This document shows, in pieces, positions 1 through 8,165 of a stretch of DNA of 14,221 nucleotides. Numbering within the stretch: the first letter of the stretch is position 1; each line of letters begins with the position of its first letter. The notes under the pieces are model-generated. The model saw nothing but the letters and a program-made list of their open reading frames with translations. It was not told the origin of the DNA and searched no databases. The position numbers and the translations under genes are program-made. This stretch comes from Cytidiella melzeri (taxonomy: Eukaryota > Basidiomycota > Agaricomycetes > Polyporales > Irpicaceae), in contig JABYQR010000644.1 of NCBI GenBank assembly GCA_022592445.1, positions 1 through 14,221 on the forward strand, read 5' to 3'.

Positions 1-750
1 ACCGTGTTCACTCAGTGAGCATAGCGCCAGCGGGTCGTGCTCCTCTAGCAGGTTTGGACCACGACAGACTGGCAGGTTACGTTGAGTATGGACAGATTTG
101 CTGAGCCATACGGTTGGCCTGTAAGAAATCCTGTTGATGAAGGTGTTTCACTAGTGGTGCCAGGGGGTATTGGCACTCCGTTACGCTACTTTGTAACATT
201 AAGTATGCCCAACATCGGGCCGACCAAGAGATCTACCACCAAAAGATATATCACCAAGAGTTCGATATCACACGCCCTCGAGGACGGCGAGAAGGTCCAC
301 CTCGACCGTAGGGTTTTACTAGTGGATTGCATGAAGATACCGAGGCCACAACGCAGGGCCACTGTGAGTTCATAATATCTTATTCATGCTGCTAACTCTC
401 TCCTTCAACACGGGTGTCTAATGGCTGTCTATCCTGTTCCGCTTCAATGCTATTCATACCGCCACTCCCCTCTGCATTGTCACTCCTGCACTAGTTCAAG
501 TATGTACCTCTCATATCCCGAATGCTCTTGCCAGCTTTTTCCTGCCCCTTACATAACTATACCTATATCGGAGAAGCACACAGTTGCTTGATAGATGTTT
601 CCGATTTCCAAAAGAAATCGGGTCTATCTCTGTCATTATGTACACTCCCAAGCGAATTCGATGTCAGGCGGATATGAGCGCGGAGTATATCGTCGCGGCG
701 ACAAAAGAAGGGAATGTGGCGGTACGACGGATGGGCGTGCGACAAAACAT
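1..750. other. Left edge, no supported gene
   Basis: No gene is called here. Open frames are short. The longest on the plus strand (82-375, 97 codons) has no recognisable motif and ends soon after a GTGAGT that could be a splice donor at about 363. A competing frame from about 205 to 380 reads as plausible coding sequence rich in Gln/His/Tyr but contains a TAG, so the region may be the decayed 3' end of a gene or transposon starting outside the window. Nothing repeat-like was found except the MITE that follows. Confidence 0.4.
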
Positions 751-752
751 AA
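750..752. repeat. Target-site duplication TAA, left of MITE
   Basis: TAA directly precedes the GGGCC terminus; the matching copy is at 914-916. Confidence 0.8.
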
Positions 753-913
753 GGGCCTGATCGGCGCCGCATTATGTAGTCGACTTATAAATAATCCCCC
801 GCCAATAAGGAAATAAGTCGCTGTGGAAATAAGTCGAATTAAGCGCTGGATTATTTTGTTTGGCGGGGGATTATTCCATAATGCGACTACATAATGCGCA
901 GCCGATCAGGCCC
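753..913. mobile_element. Harbinger/Tourist-like MITE, 161 bp
   Basis: Two near-identical inverted arms of about 53 bp (753-805 and 860-913) start GGGCCTGATCGGC and run through ATTATGTAGTCG and ATAATCCCCCGCCAA, with a handful of mismatches and one 1-bp gap. They flank a 54-bp centre that holds a direct repeat of GGAAATAAGTCG. The 3-bp direct repeat TAA sits immediately outside both ends (750-752 and 914-916). PIF/Harbinger elements are known to have GGGCC-type ends and TWA target duplications, so this is called a non-autonomous Harbinger-type MITE. There is no coding capacity. An intact TSD and good arm match argue for a fairly recent insertion. Confidence 0.85.
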
Positions 914-916
914 TAA
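914..916. repeat. Target-site duplication TAA, right of MITE
   Basis: TAA directly follows the terminal GGCCC and matches 750-752. Confidence 0.8.
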
Positions 917-1110
917 GCTTGTTACTGAGACGGGCGAGAAACGTTGTATGGACAACCAGCGCAGTATAGCATTTTCCCGTAGTCTTTATATCTGTATGAG
1001 CAACAATTGGTATCTAGAATATATGGGTGTGGTATGCACCGTTTTGATATAGCTGACCACTGGCTGATGTGCAACCAAAGATGCGCGCGAGAGACTCAGT
1101 CACAAGGACA

Positions 1111-1116
1111 TTTATT
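1111..1116 (-). terminator. Polyadenylation signal AATAAA of the minus-strand gene
   Basis: On the minus strand AATAAA lies a few bases after the TGA stop codon of the spliced gene at 1121-2290. It fits a eukaryotic cleavage/polyadenylation signal in position, although such hexamers also occur by chance. Confidence 0.45.
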
Positions 1117-1120
1117 AGCA

Positions 1121-2290
1121 TCAAGTTGGACTGAACAGAGCAAAGCAAAGCGATAACATTACTACTGTACAAACAACAGTTACAAACTCAGTGAGAGTAC
1201 AATCAAAAAGTGCAAGCTGCCCTTGAAACTCGGTCCAAATATCCCTGCAAATCTCCTCGTGCGTACGTGCAGCTACAGGTCCAGGAAGGACCTTCTCTGC
1301 TGGGCCAGGAGTGCGCGGCGGCTTCAAGTTTGCCATCCAGGAGTTGAGGAAGCTGCCTTCAAAAGGAACACTGGTGTTCCAATCAGGCCAGCCTGAACCG
1401 GTAGGAAACTTGGGATAGGTACCGACGAATGCCATCCAGTACAGCGAAACACCCCACGACCACTGCAGATGTGTCCAGTCTAAGACGGTCGTGAGGAGCC
1501 AGTGCTCAACGTTGTTGAGAAGTGCGGCCCAGCAAGTGAAAGACTTGCATTTGAAGTCCTTGAGTTCGGCTGCGAACGTGAGCGGATAGTCATTTTCCTA
1601 CATATGTGTGAGCGTGTATCACTCACCACAACAAATGTACGGACTTACAAATGGAAGGATGACTGCAAAGTCATAATCCGGCTCCTCTCCTTTGAGCTTG
1701 GCAGGGTGCACCTTTGCTGTGAGAAATTCAGCAGCCTCGGGAGGCACTGCGACTGTGACTGTGAGGGGCTATGAAATGTCAGCAACTCGAGTGCTTGAGA
1801 AGATGGCGAATTAGCTTACCACTGCGTCCGATGTGTGTGATAAGCCATAGATCTCAATCCATAAGGGAACACAACGGCAGCTGTCGACCTCTTCGCCGTG
1901 TTGTTGCTGTCCGGGATTGACCATAAAGACAGTTGCCATGGTTGAGGGGAGTTGCAGGCAATGTTGCAAGAGGGAGGATGTTGCAGAAGGACTGGCAACA
2001 CTGACAACAATGCTGAAGGGGACAAACCCAATGCCAACGCCTCTGGCAGACGCCGAGGAAGTTCACACAGTCACGTGTGCATCTCCCTCGTCGAGATCAG
2101 CAACCTCAAACACATAGATGGGCTTGCAAACTCTTCCCCTTTCTCTACGACATGCGCGCAAAGCTTGAGAAAGATTGGAAAAGGTGAGCAAGACAGCTCT
2201 TGTCTTGTATTGTGCAATCTAACTTGACTGAGGCTGTTTACAGCCGCAGTATCATTCTTGTACTACCTTTGCACATCCACCAATCAGCAT
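1121..2290 (-). CDS. Unknown spliced gene, about 321 aa, five exons
   Basis: I do not recognise this protein. Read on the minus strand, exons 2267-2290, 2067-2218, 1820-2012, 1649-1768 and 1121-1597 join in one frame of 322 codons including the stop. The four introns are 48, 54, 51 and 51 bp, all GT...AG, three with good GTAAGN/GTGAAC donors and pyrimidine-rich or branch-like 3' ends (CTGAC before CATAG in the third). Removing the 54-bp intron also removes an in-frame TGA, which supports the model. The protein has an acidic stretch (EVADLDEGD), a Ser/Ala-rich segment, a CRC motif, many Trp/Tyr residues in the last exon (LDWTHLQWSWG) and a hydrophobic C-terminal stretch of about 18 residues that could be a membrane segment. 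Exon 1 codes only 8 residues and is the weakest part; its ATG overlaps by two bases the ATG of the plus-strand transposase gene, so one of the two starts may be wrong. It could be a host gene or a divergent accessory gene of the neighbouring transposon. Confidence 0.55.
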
Positions 2291-3060
2291 GTCCGCAAAC
2301 ACTTCAGCTTACAGCTTAGACCCTGCAGGTACGTACATAGGGATTGCTCTGGTTCTCTATGTACGCTAACACCTTCTATGCAGTGTGGTCTTTAGGCGAT
2401 AAGGACCAAGTGACATGCTTGTTGTGTCCAAGCTTGACTTCTGGTCTTCCACTCACAATTGCACACCGCTACACTCAGGGCCACGAATCTACAGCTGGCA
2501 TCAGCAGCGCCTCCAGTACCGTCGGCAGCTACAAGAGGCCAACATTGAGCGCTCCAAGCTGCAAGAAGTAGAAGTGCAGAGGCAAGAAATGCAAGGCATT
2601 GAAGAGTCTCCAGACACATCTCAGGATGAAGCGCGTCTGGTGGACATGTCTCATGATCCAGTTCCATTCAGTGAGCTCTGGCAACTCCAGGATCGTGAGC
2701 ACAGTGTGGGGGTATTAGAGGTTGATGAAGAGGGGGAGGAGCAGCTGCCGAAAATGCCGAGCACAATGAGATGTTGGATCCAGAGTATGAGCTGTTTGAG
2801 GATGACATGCAAGATGAGCATGCTGAGCAGGATACCATAGGCATAGGTGAGTTGTCCTACCTGGGTATGAAGCATTGCATGATGTAAAAGTCCCGCTAAC
2901 AATCTATCATAGGTATACTAGAGTTCTCACACTCCAGTCAGCCATCTGCTCAGGATTCATTGTTCTCTCCATGGCCGTCCAAGTTAGTAAGTATAAGTAG
3001 GGTCCTACAGTCAGATAGCTACTTATCTTCATCAGCTCTTTCTCACAGACCTCTTGCTAA
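2289..3060 (+). pseudogene. CACTA/Plavaka-like transposase, 5' part (broken)
   Basis: This is the N-terminal part of the transposase that resumes at 8584. The model starts at the ATG at 2289 (MSANTSAYSLDPA), then has introns 2329-2383 (branch GCTAAC), 2847-2912 (branch CTAAC) and 2987-3048. Residues 25-47 form a classical C2H2 zinc finger, C-x2-C-x12-H-x5-H, the usual N-terminal DNA-binding module of this family. A Gln/Glu-rich helical stretch (QRLQYRRQLQEANIER) and acidic region follow. The last complete exon ends FSPWPSKL, which resembles the P(W/Y)PSK motif preceding the conserved core in these proteins. The frame is broken at about 2490 (one base missing after the finger) and about 2750 (one-base shift). 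The coding sequence stops at the arm of the fold-back structure, 12 bases after the third intron, in an in-frame TAA. Family assignment is from motif memory, not a search. Confidence 0.7.
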
Positions 3061-3155
3061 CGTTGAGACACTGAGTCACGCTTCAAACTAAGAACAACCT
3101 TAAAGACAACACCACCAACCACGAAGTGGCAATAGAAGTGCAAAGGTGTGGAAGC

Positions 3156-4314
3156 GCAGAAGTGTTAAAGTAATCCGAGGTGGTCTAAGAGTCCTAGTTT
3201 TACCTGTGCAAAAAGAGCGACAAGGTTTTTGTGATAAAGTTTATATGAAGGGAGCTAGACGGGCAACTACCACGCGTATCGCGGGTAAAAGGACAAGTCG
3301 GCGCGGTGAAAGCGAAAGAGTTATAGCGCGGCTCCAAGAGAGCGCGCGTGAAAGGTCGCGGCTTGTAGGAAAACGGCGCGCGGAGGGACGCAGAAGATAA
3401 ACGTAGACGCAATATGAATCTCAAACACAAAACGCGGTCGCTGGTGAAGATGAAGTGGTCGCTGTAAAACGCGGGCGCAGTGAAAGTGAACGCAGTAAGC
3501 TCGACGCAGTGAAGATGAAACGCAACGCAGTAACGCAGTAAAATAACGCAGTTAAAAAGCAAACGCAGTATAACGAAGCCGAAAGGAAACGTGAGAGAAA
3601 GATAAACTAATGGCGCGCGAGTCGCAGCGGAAGGCTATGCGAGATCGCAGTCAAATGGACTCGACAGACTGCGTGCGGGGGCGGTAGTGTAGAACAACAC
3701 CTCCCGAACGGCGATGCGTATTACAGGCAAATGCGTGGCCAACGACGACGTTGGCTGAGCTGGTAAGATTGAACTGTACTAGTTCACACTCGTGCTCCTC
3801 GCCTTCAAAGTCTGGAGATAGCCAGCAATCTGGGTGCGGCGCGCGCGGGCGATCGCAGTCGAGCGGGACAAAAGGTCCTGAACGCAGGGGAATTGGATGA
3901 TCGCTCTGAGTATCGCAGTAAGAGCAGTTTTCAAGCGAGTCCGCGACGGAGGCGACGGACGATGCTGGCGAGGGTGATTTAGGAGTTGATCTCGCAGGGG
4001 AGACCGTAGGCGCTACTGAGGGTTCTGGCGGCGGCGTGGGCGCAGGGATGATGGGGTAACGGCGTAGAACCTTGCGCGGGCGCGGGCGGTAAGGGCAGCG
4101 ACCGTCGGGTAGGTGGGGAACAGTTGGACAGTAACGGCAGACTCGAGGCGGGTTGTCGTTGGTAGACGCAGCGGACATAAACGTGGAAAAGGTCGCAGTG
4201 AGACAACGCAGAAGAAGCTACAGCTATGGGCGCGAAGAGACTCCCTCGACGCGAACGCAAAGCGTAAAGTGAACGCTGGAAACTGGGGTGGGGATTGATT
4301 TTTTTTCTACGCAG
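3156..4314 (-). repeat. CTGCG motif array, left arm
   Basis: Twenty CTGCG pentamers, often ACTGCGT or CTGCGA, are scattered on the minus strand of this interval, all downstream of the arm's TATA box; the opposite orientation (CGCAG read on the minus strand) is nearly absent. This copy has three more motifs than the right arm, where single substitutions destroyed them. Densest cluster: about 3480-3580, where seven occur within roughly 100 bp. Confidence 0.7.
3651..4178 (-). CDS. Cysteine-rich 175-aa ORF, left arm copy
   Basis: This is the left-arm copy of the ORF described at 7383-7910, uninterrupted over 176 codons. It differs from that copy at 8 bases: five synonymous third-position changes and three amino-acid changes (Arg35/His, Lys36/Glu and one Thr/Ala near the C-terminus, left residue first). 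Two CxxC pairs (CRYC at residues 14-17 and CSYC at 85-88) and a Pro/Ser-rich linker between them are preserved. No family is recognised. Confidence 0.45.
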   Translation of the reverse strand: MSAASTNDNPPRVCRYCPTVPHLPDGRCPYRPRPRKVLRRYPIIPAPTPPPEPSVAPTVSPARSTPKSPSPASSVASVADSLENCSYCDTQSDHPIPLRSGPFVPLDCDRPRAPHPDCWLSPDFEGEEHECELVQFNLTSSANVVVGHAFACNTHRRSGGVVLHYRPRTQSVESI

Positions 4315-4327
4315 TACAAGCAACACC

Positions 4328-4337
4328 TTTTTATATA
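4328..4337 (-). promoter_or_regulatory. TATA box in left arm
   Basis: TATATAAAAA on the minus strand, about 150 bp upstream of the arm ORF start at 4178; the mirror image of the box at 7224-7233. Confidence 0.5.
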
Positions 4338-4764
4338 CCCTGGAGACCCCATCCTAAACCTTTCCTTCTATGGCCTAAACCCAAACGCGAGAGCGAGGAA
4401 ACGGGGTGGCAGAATACTTCCGTCTGCGGAGGCAAAATGTCCAGCGAGTCGACGCCTGGCGGGACACAGCGCTGTTCAACGCGGAGTAGCGGTGCGCGCC
4501 CTTGCGCTGCAGAGGCGCCAACCGTCGCGAGCAGGTAATGAGGCGCCGTCCAGGAGTTGCACAGCGTGGCGTGATAGGAGTCTTCCTGAAACGGGGTTCG
4601 CGCGTCAAGTTTCTTCTACCGTTGGTCCGACCCGTGTCCGAAACACTTGGTGGCTGGCCGGCCCATGCTCCGATGCAAAAGGGGCGTGTCTGTGAGTCAG
4701 AGTTCGGTGCGATTCCTCGGCCTCGGATGTTTCCGGCGCATTGCTCCTTGTCAAGTCCTCGGAT

Positions 4765-4820
4765 CCTCGGCGAACTCCTCGTGACCTCGGCGAACTCCTC
4801 GTGACCTCGGCGAACTCCTC
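4765..4820 (-). repeat. 20-bp tandem repeat, 2.8 copies, left arm
   Basis: Mirror of the right-arm repeat at 6741-6796, unit GAGGAGTTCGCCGAGGTCAC on the minus strand. It lies upstream of the TATA box, in the region where the two arms are identical. Confidence 0.9.
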
Positions 4821-4931
4821 GTGCTCGTGACGCTGGGAAAGTGGAGGGACTTGCCGCTCAGGATGACGCGGGCCGCGCAAATGGCGGGCTGCTGCCGGGT
4901 CTCCGCGCCTAGCCGATTTCCGGGCGTATCA

Positions 4932-5017
4932 GCGTATAGTTGCATTGATCGGAGTAAGTCTTATATACGGTAACTACGGCGCTTGTACGTTAAGCGTCTA
5001 ATTAATATAGTCGAACA
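4932..5017 (-). mobile_element. Start of copia 3' LTR, truncated (86 bp)
   Basis: On the minus strand the sequence TGTTCGACTATATTAATTAG begins directly after the polypurine tract AGGGGAG that follows the pol stop codon, the normal position of a copia 3' LTR. A TATA-like TATATAAG lies about 50 bp into it (4960-4967). The LTR reading stops being separable at 4931, where the inverted-repeat arm begins. Either the LTR was cut there by an independent element, or the arm is the rest of an unusually long LTR of about 1.95 kb. Confidence 0.65.
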
Positions 5018-5024
5018 CTCCCCT
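5018..5024 (-). promoter_or_regulatory. Polypurine tract of copia element
   Basis: AGGGGAG on the minus strand lies between the RNase H stop codon TGA and the LTR start TGTT. This GGGGAG-TGTT arrangement is typical of copia elements and primes plus-strand DNA synthesis. Confidence 0.75.
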
Positions 5025-6629
5025 TCAAGCACGAATATGAAGTAGTTCATTGAAGTGCTTGAGTTTTTCGAGAGGTAGTGCTTTAGTAAGTGTATCAGCA
5101 CGTTGATCGTTAGAAGATATGTGATGAATAGTTATATACTTCTTGAGTACACGATCGCTGATGAAATTCTTACAAATCTCGAAGTGTTTAGTTCGTTGTG
5201 AATGTTGCTCGTCAGGTGAGCTAACAATGGCAATAGTTGATGCACTGTCAGTATACATTTTGACAGGATCCATAGTAGAGTTAAGTAGTTTGTCAATGAA
5301 TGCTTTTAGATATATAGCTTCAGTTGACGCATGCGCTAAGGCATATAATTCGGCTTCAGTGACCGATAGTGTTACGAGTGAACCACGCTTACTTGACCAA
5401 GAGATAAGCGAGTCATTGTATGTAAAGGTGTAGCCCATTATTGGTTTATTGCCGTATGTAGTCATACCGTCAGAATCAGCGTATCCGATAAGTGAAGTAT
5501 TAGTAGTAGTTGCTTGGTTTCCTAGGACAAGCCAGTAATCGCACGTTCCCTTCAAGTATAGGTAACACTGTTTAGCTGCAGCAAAGTGTTCCTTAGAAGG
5601 GTCAGCTAAGTATCGTGCAAGTTGACCAGTACAGTATGCAACGTCTGGTTGAGTACAGTCAGCGACGTATCGTAAACCACCAACTAGAGACATGTATTGT
5701 TTAATAGCGTCAGCGTCCTGACGAGGTTCTTTCGAGTCACGGGGGGCTAAGTTGTGCTTGTGTATCATAGGAGTACAGCGTGTATGATCATGGTCAAAGT
5801 TGTTTCGTTTGAGTATTTTTAATATAATTGTGTTGACGAAGCTTGATAACACCAGAGGCTTTGTTGTAATCGATCTCCATGCCAAGCATCCAGTGGATAG
5901 TACCACCGTTTGTTACTTTGACATGTTGTCTAAGTGCTATCTCGAATTGTTCAGCAACGACAGAAGTGATAGTACAGAGAGTAATATCGTCGACATGAAC
6001 AGCGAATATAAGTATTAGTTTGTCTCCCCTGTAAAGGTAGAAGACAGTGTTATCGTAGTCTGAACGCTTGAGTCCAAGTTGGAAAAGTATATCGCATAGT
6101 ACCTTGTACCAGCGACGTCCGGCTTGTTTAAGGCCATAGATAGTTTTGCGTAATTTAAGTACCCAGCCCTTAGGCAAGTTGGGCAGTAAGTCGCCTGGCG
6201 GCGGACGAAGATAAAGATCTTCATCATCGTTAATTTTACCGTATAAGTAAGCAGACTTAACGTCGAGTTGGTTAATCTCGAAGTGTAGTGAAGCTGTAAG
6301 TGTAAGTATGAGTCGCATAGAACTCATGCGCACGACTGGAGCGAACAAGTTGTTTGCATAGTAATCAATACCATCGCGCTGAGAGTATCCTTGCGCAACA
6401 AGTCTTGACTTGAGTTTAGTAACGTTGCCATGTTCGTACTTAGTCTTGTAGACGAAGCGAGAACCAGTAATGTTGGCATTTGGCGGCGGGATACAGTATT
6501 CCCAAGTGCCAAGTTGTTCTAGTGTATCAACCTCAAGTTTCATAGACTTAAACCAATCGTCTTTGAGAGGGTGATTAAGTACATCTTTGAAAGTGACAGG
6601 GTCACCGACGTCCTCAGCATAGTAAGTGT
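5025..6629 (-). pseudogene. Ty1/copia pol fragment: reverse transcriptase and RNase H
   Basis: The minus strand encodes the C-terminal part of a copia polyprotein. From the cut 5' edge at 6629 the frame runs through the reverse transcriptase start (WFKSMKLEVDTLEQLGTWE), the palm motif LDVKSAYLYG, the YGLKQAGRRWY motif and the catalytic VDD in FAVHVDDITL. A one-base frameshift near 5812-5820, just after LRQHNYIK, moves the reading to the second frame, which continues with GGLRYVADCTQPDVAY and the RNase H region: acidic residues in GYADSD, TEAELYAL and MYTDSAST, and ADTLTKALP near the end. The stop is at 5025-5027. Gag, protease and integrase are absent because the fragment begins at the inverted-repeat junction. 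The catalytic motifs look intact, but the truncation and frameshift mean no functional polyprotein. Copia assignment rests on these family motifs and is firm. Confidence 0.93.
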
Positions 6630-6740
6630 TGATACGCCCGGAAATCGGCTAGGCGCGGAGACCCGGCAGCAGCCCGCCATTTGCGCGGCCCGCGTCATCC
6701 TGAGCGGCAAGTCCCTCCACTTTCCCAGCGTCACGAGCAC

Positions 6741-6796
6741 GAGGAGTTCGCCGAGGTCACGAGGAGTTCGCCGAGGTCACGAGGAGTTCGCCGAGG
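6741..6796 (+). repeat. 20-bp tandem repeat, 2.8 copies, right arm
   Basis: The unit GAGGAGTTCGCCGAGGTCAC occurs twice in full and once in part (16 bases), preceded by a further partial unit. It lies about 430 bp upstream of the TATA box, so an upstream regulatory role is conceivable but not shown. Confidence 0.9.
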
Positions 6797-7223
6797 ATCC
6801 GAGGACTTGACAAGGAGCAATGCGCCGGAAACATCCGAGGCCGAGGAATCGCACCGAACTCTGACTCACAGACACGCCCCTTTTGCATCGGAGCATGGGC
6901 CGGCCAGCCACCAAGTGTTTCGGACACGGGTCGGACCAACGGTAGAAGAAACTTGACGCGCGAACCCCGTTTCAGGAAGACTCCTATCACGCCACGCTGT
7001 GCAACTCCTGGACGGCGCCTCATTACCTGCTCGCGACGGTTGGCGCCTCTGCAGCGCAAGGGCGCGCACCGCTACTCCGCGTCGAACAGCGCTGTGTCCC
7101 GCCAGGCGTCGACTCGCTGGACATTTTGCCTCCGCAGACGGAAGTATTCTGCCACCCCGTTTCCTCGCTCTCGCGTTTGGGTTTAGGCCATAGAAGGAAA
7201 GGTTTAGGATGGGGTCTCCAGGG

Positions 7224-7233
7224 TATATAAAAA
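7224..7233 (+). promoter_or_regulatory. TATA box in right arm
   Basis: TATATAAAAA in a GC-rich context, followed about 15-25 bp later by the first CTGCG motif and about 150 bp later by the ATG of the 175-codon ORF. It would drive transcription outward from the fold-back structure. The position, about 600 bp into the arm, resembles a U3/R boundary if the arm is an LTR. Confidence 0.55.
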
Positions 7234-7246
7234 GGTGTTGCTTGTA

Positions 7247-8165
7247 CTGCGTAGAAAAAAAATCAATCCCCACCCCAGTTTCCAGCGTTCACTTTACGCT
7301 TTGCGTTCGCGTCGAGGGAGTCTCTTCGCGCCCATAGCTGTAGCTTCTTCTGCGTTGTCTCACTGCGACCTTTTCCACGTTTATGTCCGCTGCATCTACC
7401 AACGACAACCCGCCTCGAGTCTGCCGTTACTGTCCAACTGTTCCCCACCTACCCGACGGTCGCTGCCCTTACCGCCCGCGCCCGCACGAGGTTCTACGCC
7501 GTTACCCCATCATCCCCGCGCCCACGCCGCCGCCAGAACCCTCAGTAGCGCCTACGGTCTCCCCTGCGAGATCAACTCCTAAATCACCCTCGCCAGCGTC
7601 GTCCGTCGCCTCCGTCGCGGACTCGCTTGAAAACTGCTCTTACTGCGATACTCAGAGCGATCATCCAATTCCCCTGCGTTCAGGACCTTTTGTCCCGCTC
7701 GACTGCGATCGCCCGCGCGCGCCGCACCCAGATTGCTGGCTATCTCCAGACTTTGAAGGCGAGGAGCACGAGTGCGAACTAGTGCAGTTCAATCTTACCA
7801 GCTCAGCCAACGTCGTCGTTGGCCACGCATTTGCCTGTAATACGCATCGCCGTTCGGGAGGTGTTGTTCTACACTACCGCCCCCGCGCGCAGTCTGTCGA
7901 GTCCATTTGACTGCGATCTCACATAGCCTTCCGCTGCGACTCGCGCGCCATTAGTTTATCTTTCTCTCACGTTTCCTTTCGGCTTCGTTATACTGCGTTT
8001 GCTTTTTAACTGCGTTATTTTACTGCGTTACTGCGTTGCGTTTCATCTTCACTGCGTCGAGCTTACTGCGTTCACTTTCACTGCGCCCGCGTTTTACAGC
8101 GACCACTTCATCTTCACCAGCGACCGCGTTTTGTGTTTGAGATTCATATTGCGTCTACGTTTATC
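7247..8165 (+). repeat. CTGCG motif array, right arm
   Basis: Seventeen CTGCG pentamers lie on the plus strand between 7247 and about 8170 and none in the 617 bp of the arm upstream. One would be expected roughly once per kilobase per strand. The reverse motif CGCAG occurs only once in this stretch (near 7888). Seven copies cluster at about 7990-8085. The array covers the ORF and its downstream region, so it would be part of any transcript from the TATA box at 7224. Confidence 0.7.
7383..7910 (+). CDS. Cysteine-rich 175-aa ORF, right arm copy
   Basis: An uninterrupted 176-codon frame starts at 7383 (MSAASTNDNPPRVCRYC), about 150 bp downstream of a good TATA box. The N-terminus holds C14, C17 and C28, then a Pro/Ser/Thr/Ala-rich linker (residues 42-76), then CSYC (85-88) and further Cys/His (C108, C118, H129, C131), a pattern that could bind zinc. 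I do not recognise a family. The copy in the opposite arm is also intact, and five of eight differences between them are silent. The start context is not a strong Kozak sequence and the region is GC-rich, where long chance frames are common, so coding status is uncertain. It could be a leader-encoded accessory protein of the element whose end the arm represents. Confidence 0.45.
   Translation: MSAASTNDNPPRVCRYCPTVPHLPDGRCPYRPRPHEVLRRYPIIPAPTPPPEPSVAPTVSPARSTPKSPSPASSVASVADSLENCSYCDTQSDHPIPLRSGPFVPLDCDRPRAPHPDCWLSPDFEGEEHECELVQFNLTSSANVVVGHAFACNTHRRSGGVVLHYRPRAQSVESI

Larger units (their letters stand above)
3061..4931 (-). repeat. Left arm of 1.87-kb inverted repeat
   Basis: Position n here pairs with 11561-n in the right arm over 1871 bp. 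Direct comparison of the printed sequence gives 16 substitutions and no indels (about 99.1% identity); the homology stops abruptly at 3061/8500 outside and 4931/6630 inside. In the sense orientation of its promoter (minus strand here) the arm begins TGATACGCCCGG and ends GTGTCTCAACG, so TG...CA ends three bases inside the outer limit are possible, as in an LTR. It carries a TATA box, a 175-codon ORF, 20 copies of CTGCG and a 20-bp tandem repeat. The outer end abuts the transposase exon; the inner end abuts copia LTR sequence. Confidence 0.95.

Noticed and set aside
82..375. 97-codon plus-strand ORF at the left edge
   Set aside because: No motif, no homology I recognise, and an alternative frame looks equally coding; chance or decayed sequence is as likely.
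2061..2069. In-frame TGA in the minus-strand unknown gene as a disabling stop
   Set aside because: A 54-bp GTGAAC...TTCAG intron (2013-2066) removes it and restores the frame on both sides, so a pseudogene call is not needed.
3200..3562. 120-codon minus-strand ORF rich in Phe/Leu/Arg (mirror 7999-8352)
   Set aside because: Lies in the CTGCG-rich region, its C-terminus changes between arms because of a substitution that creates a stop, and the composition is low-complexity; probably not coding.
4288..4880. Several 77-135 codon ORFs in the inner part of the arms, on both strands, mirrored at 6681-7273
   Set aside because: They overlap each other in many frames of GC-rich, stop-poor sequence, lie upstream of the TATA box or antisense to it, and their apparent conservation is only that of the duplicated arm.
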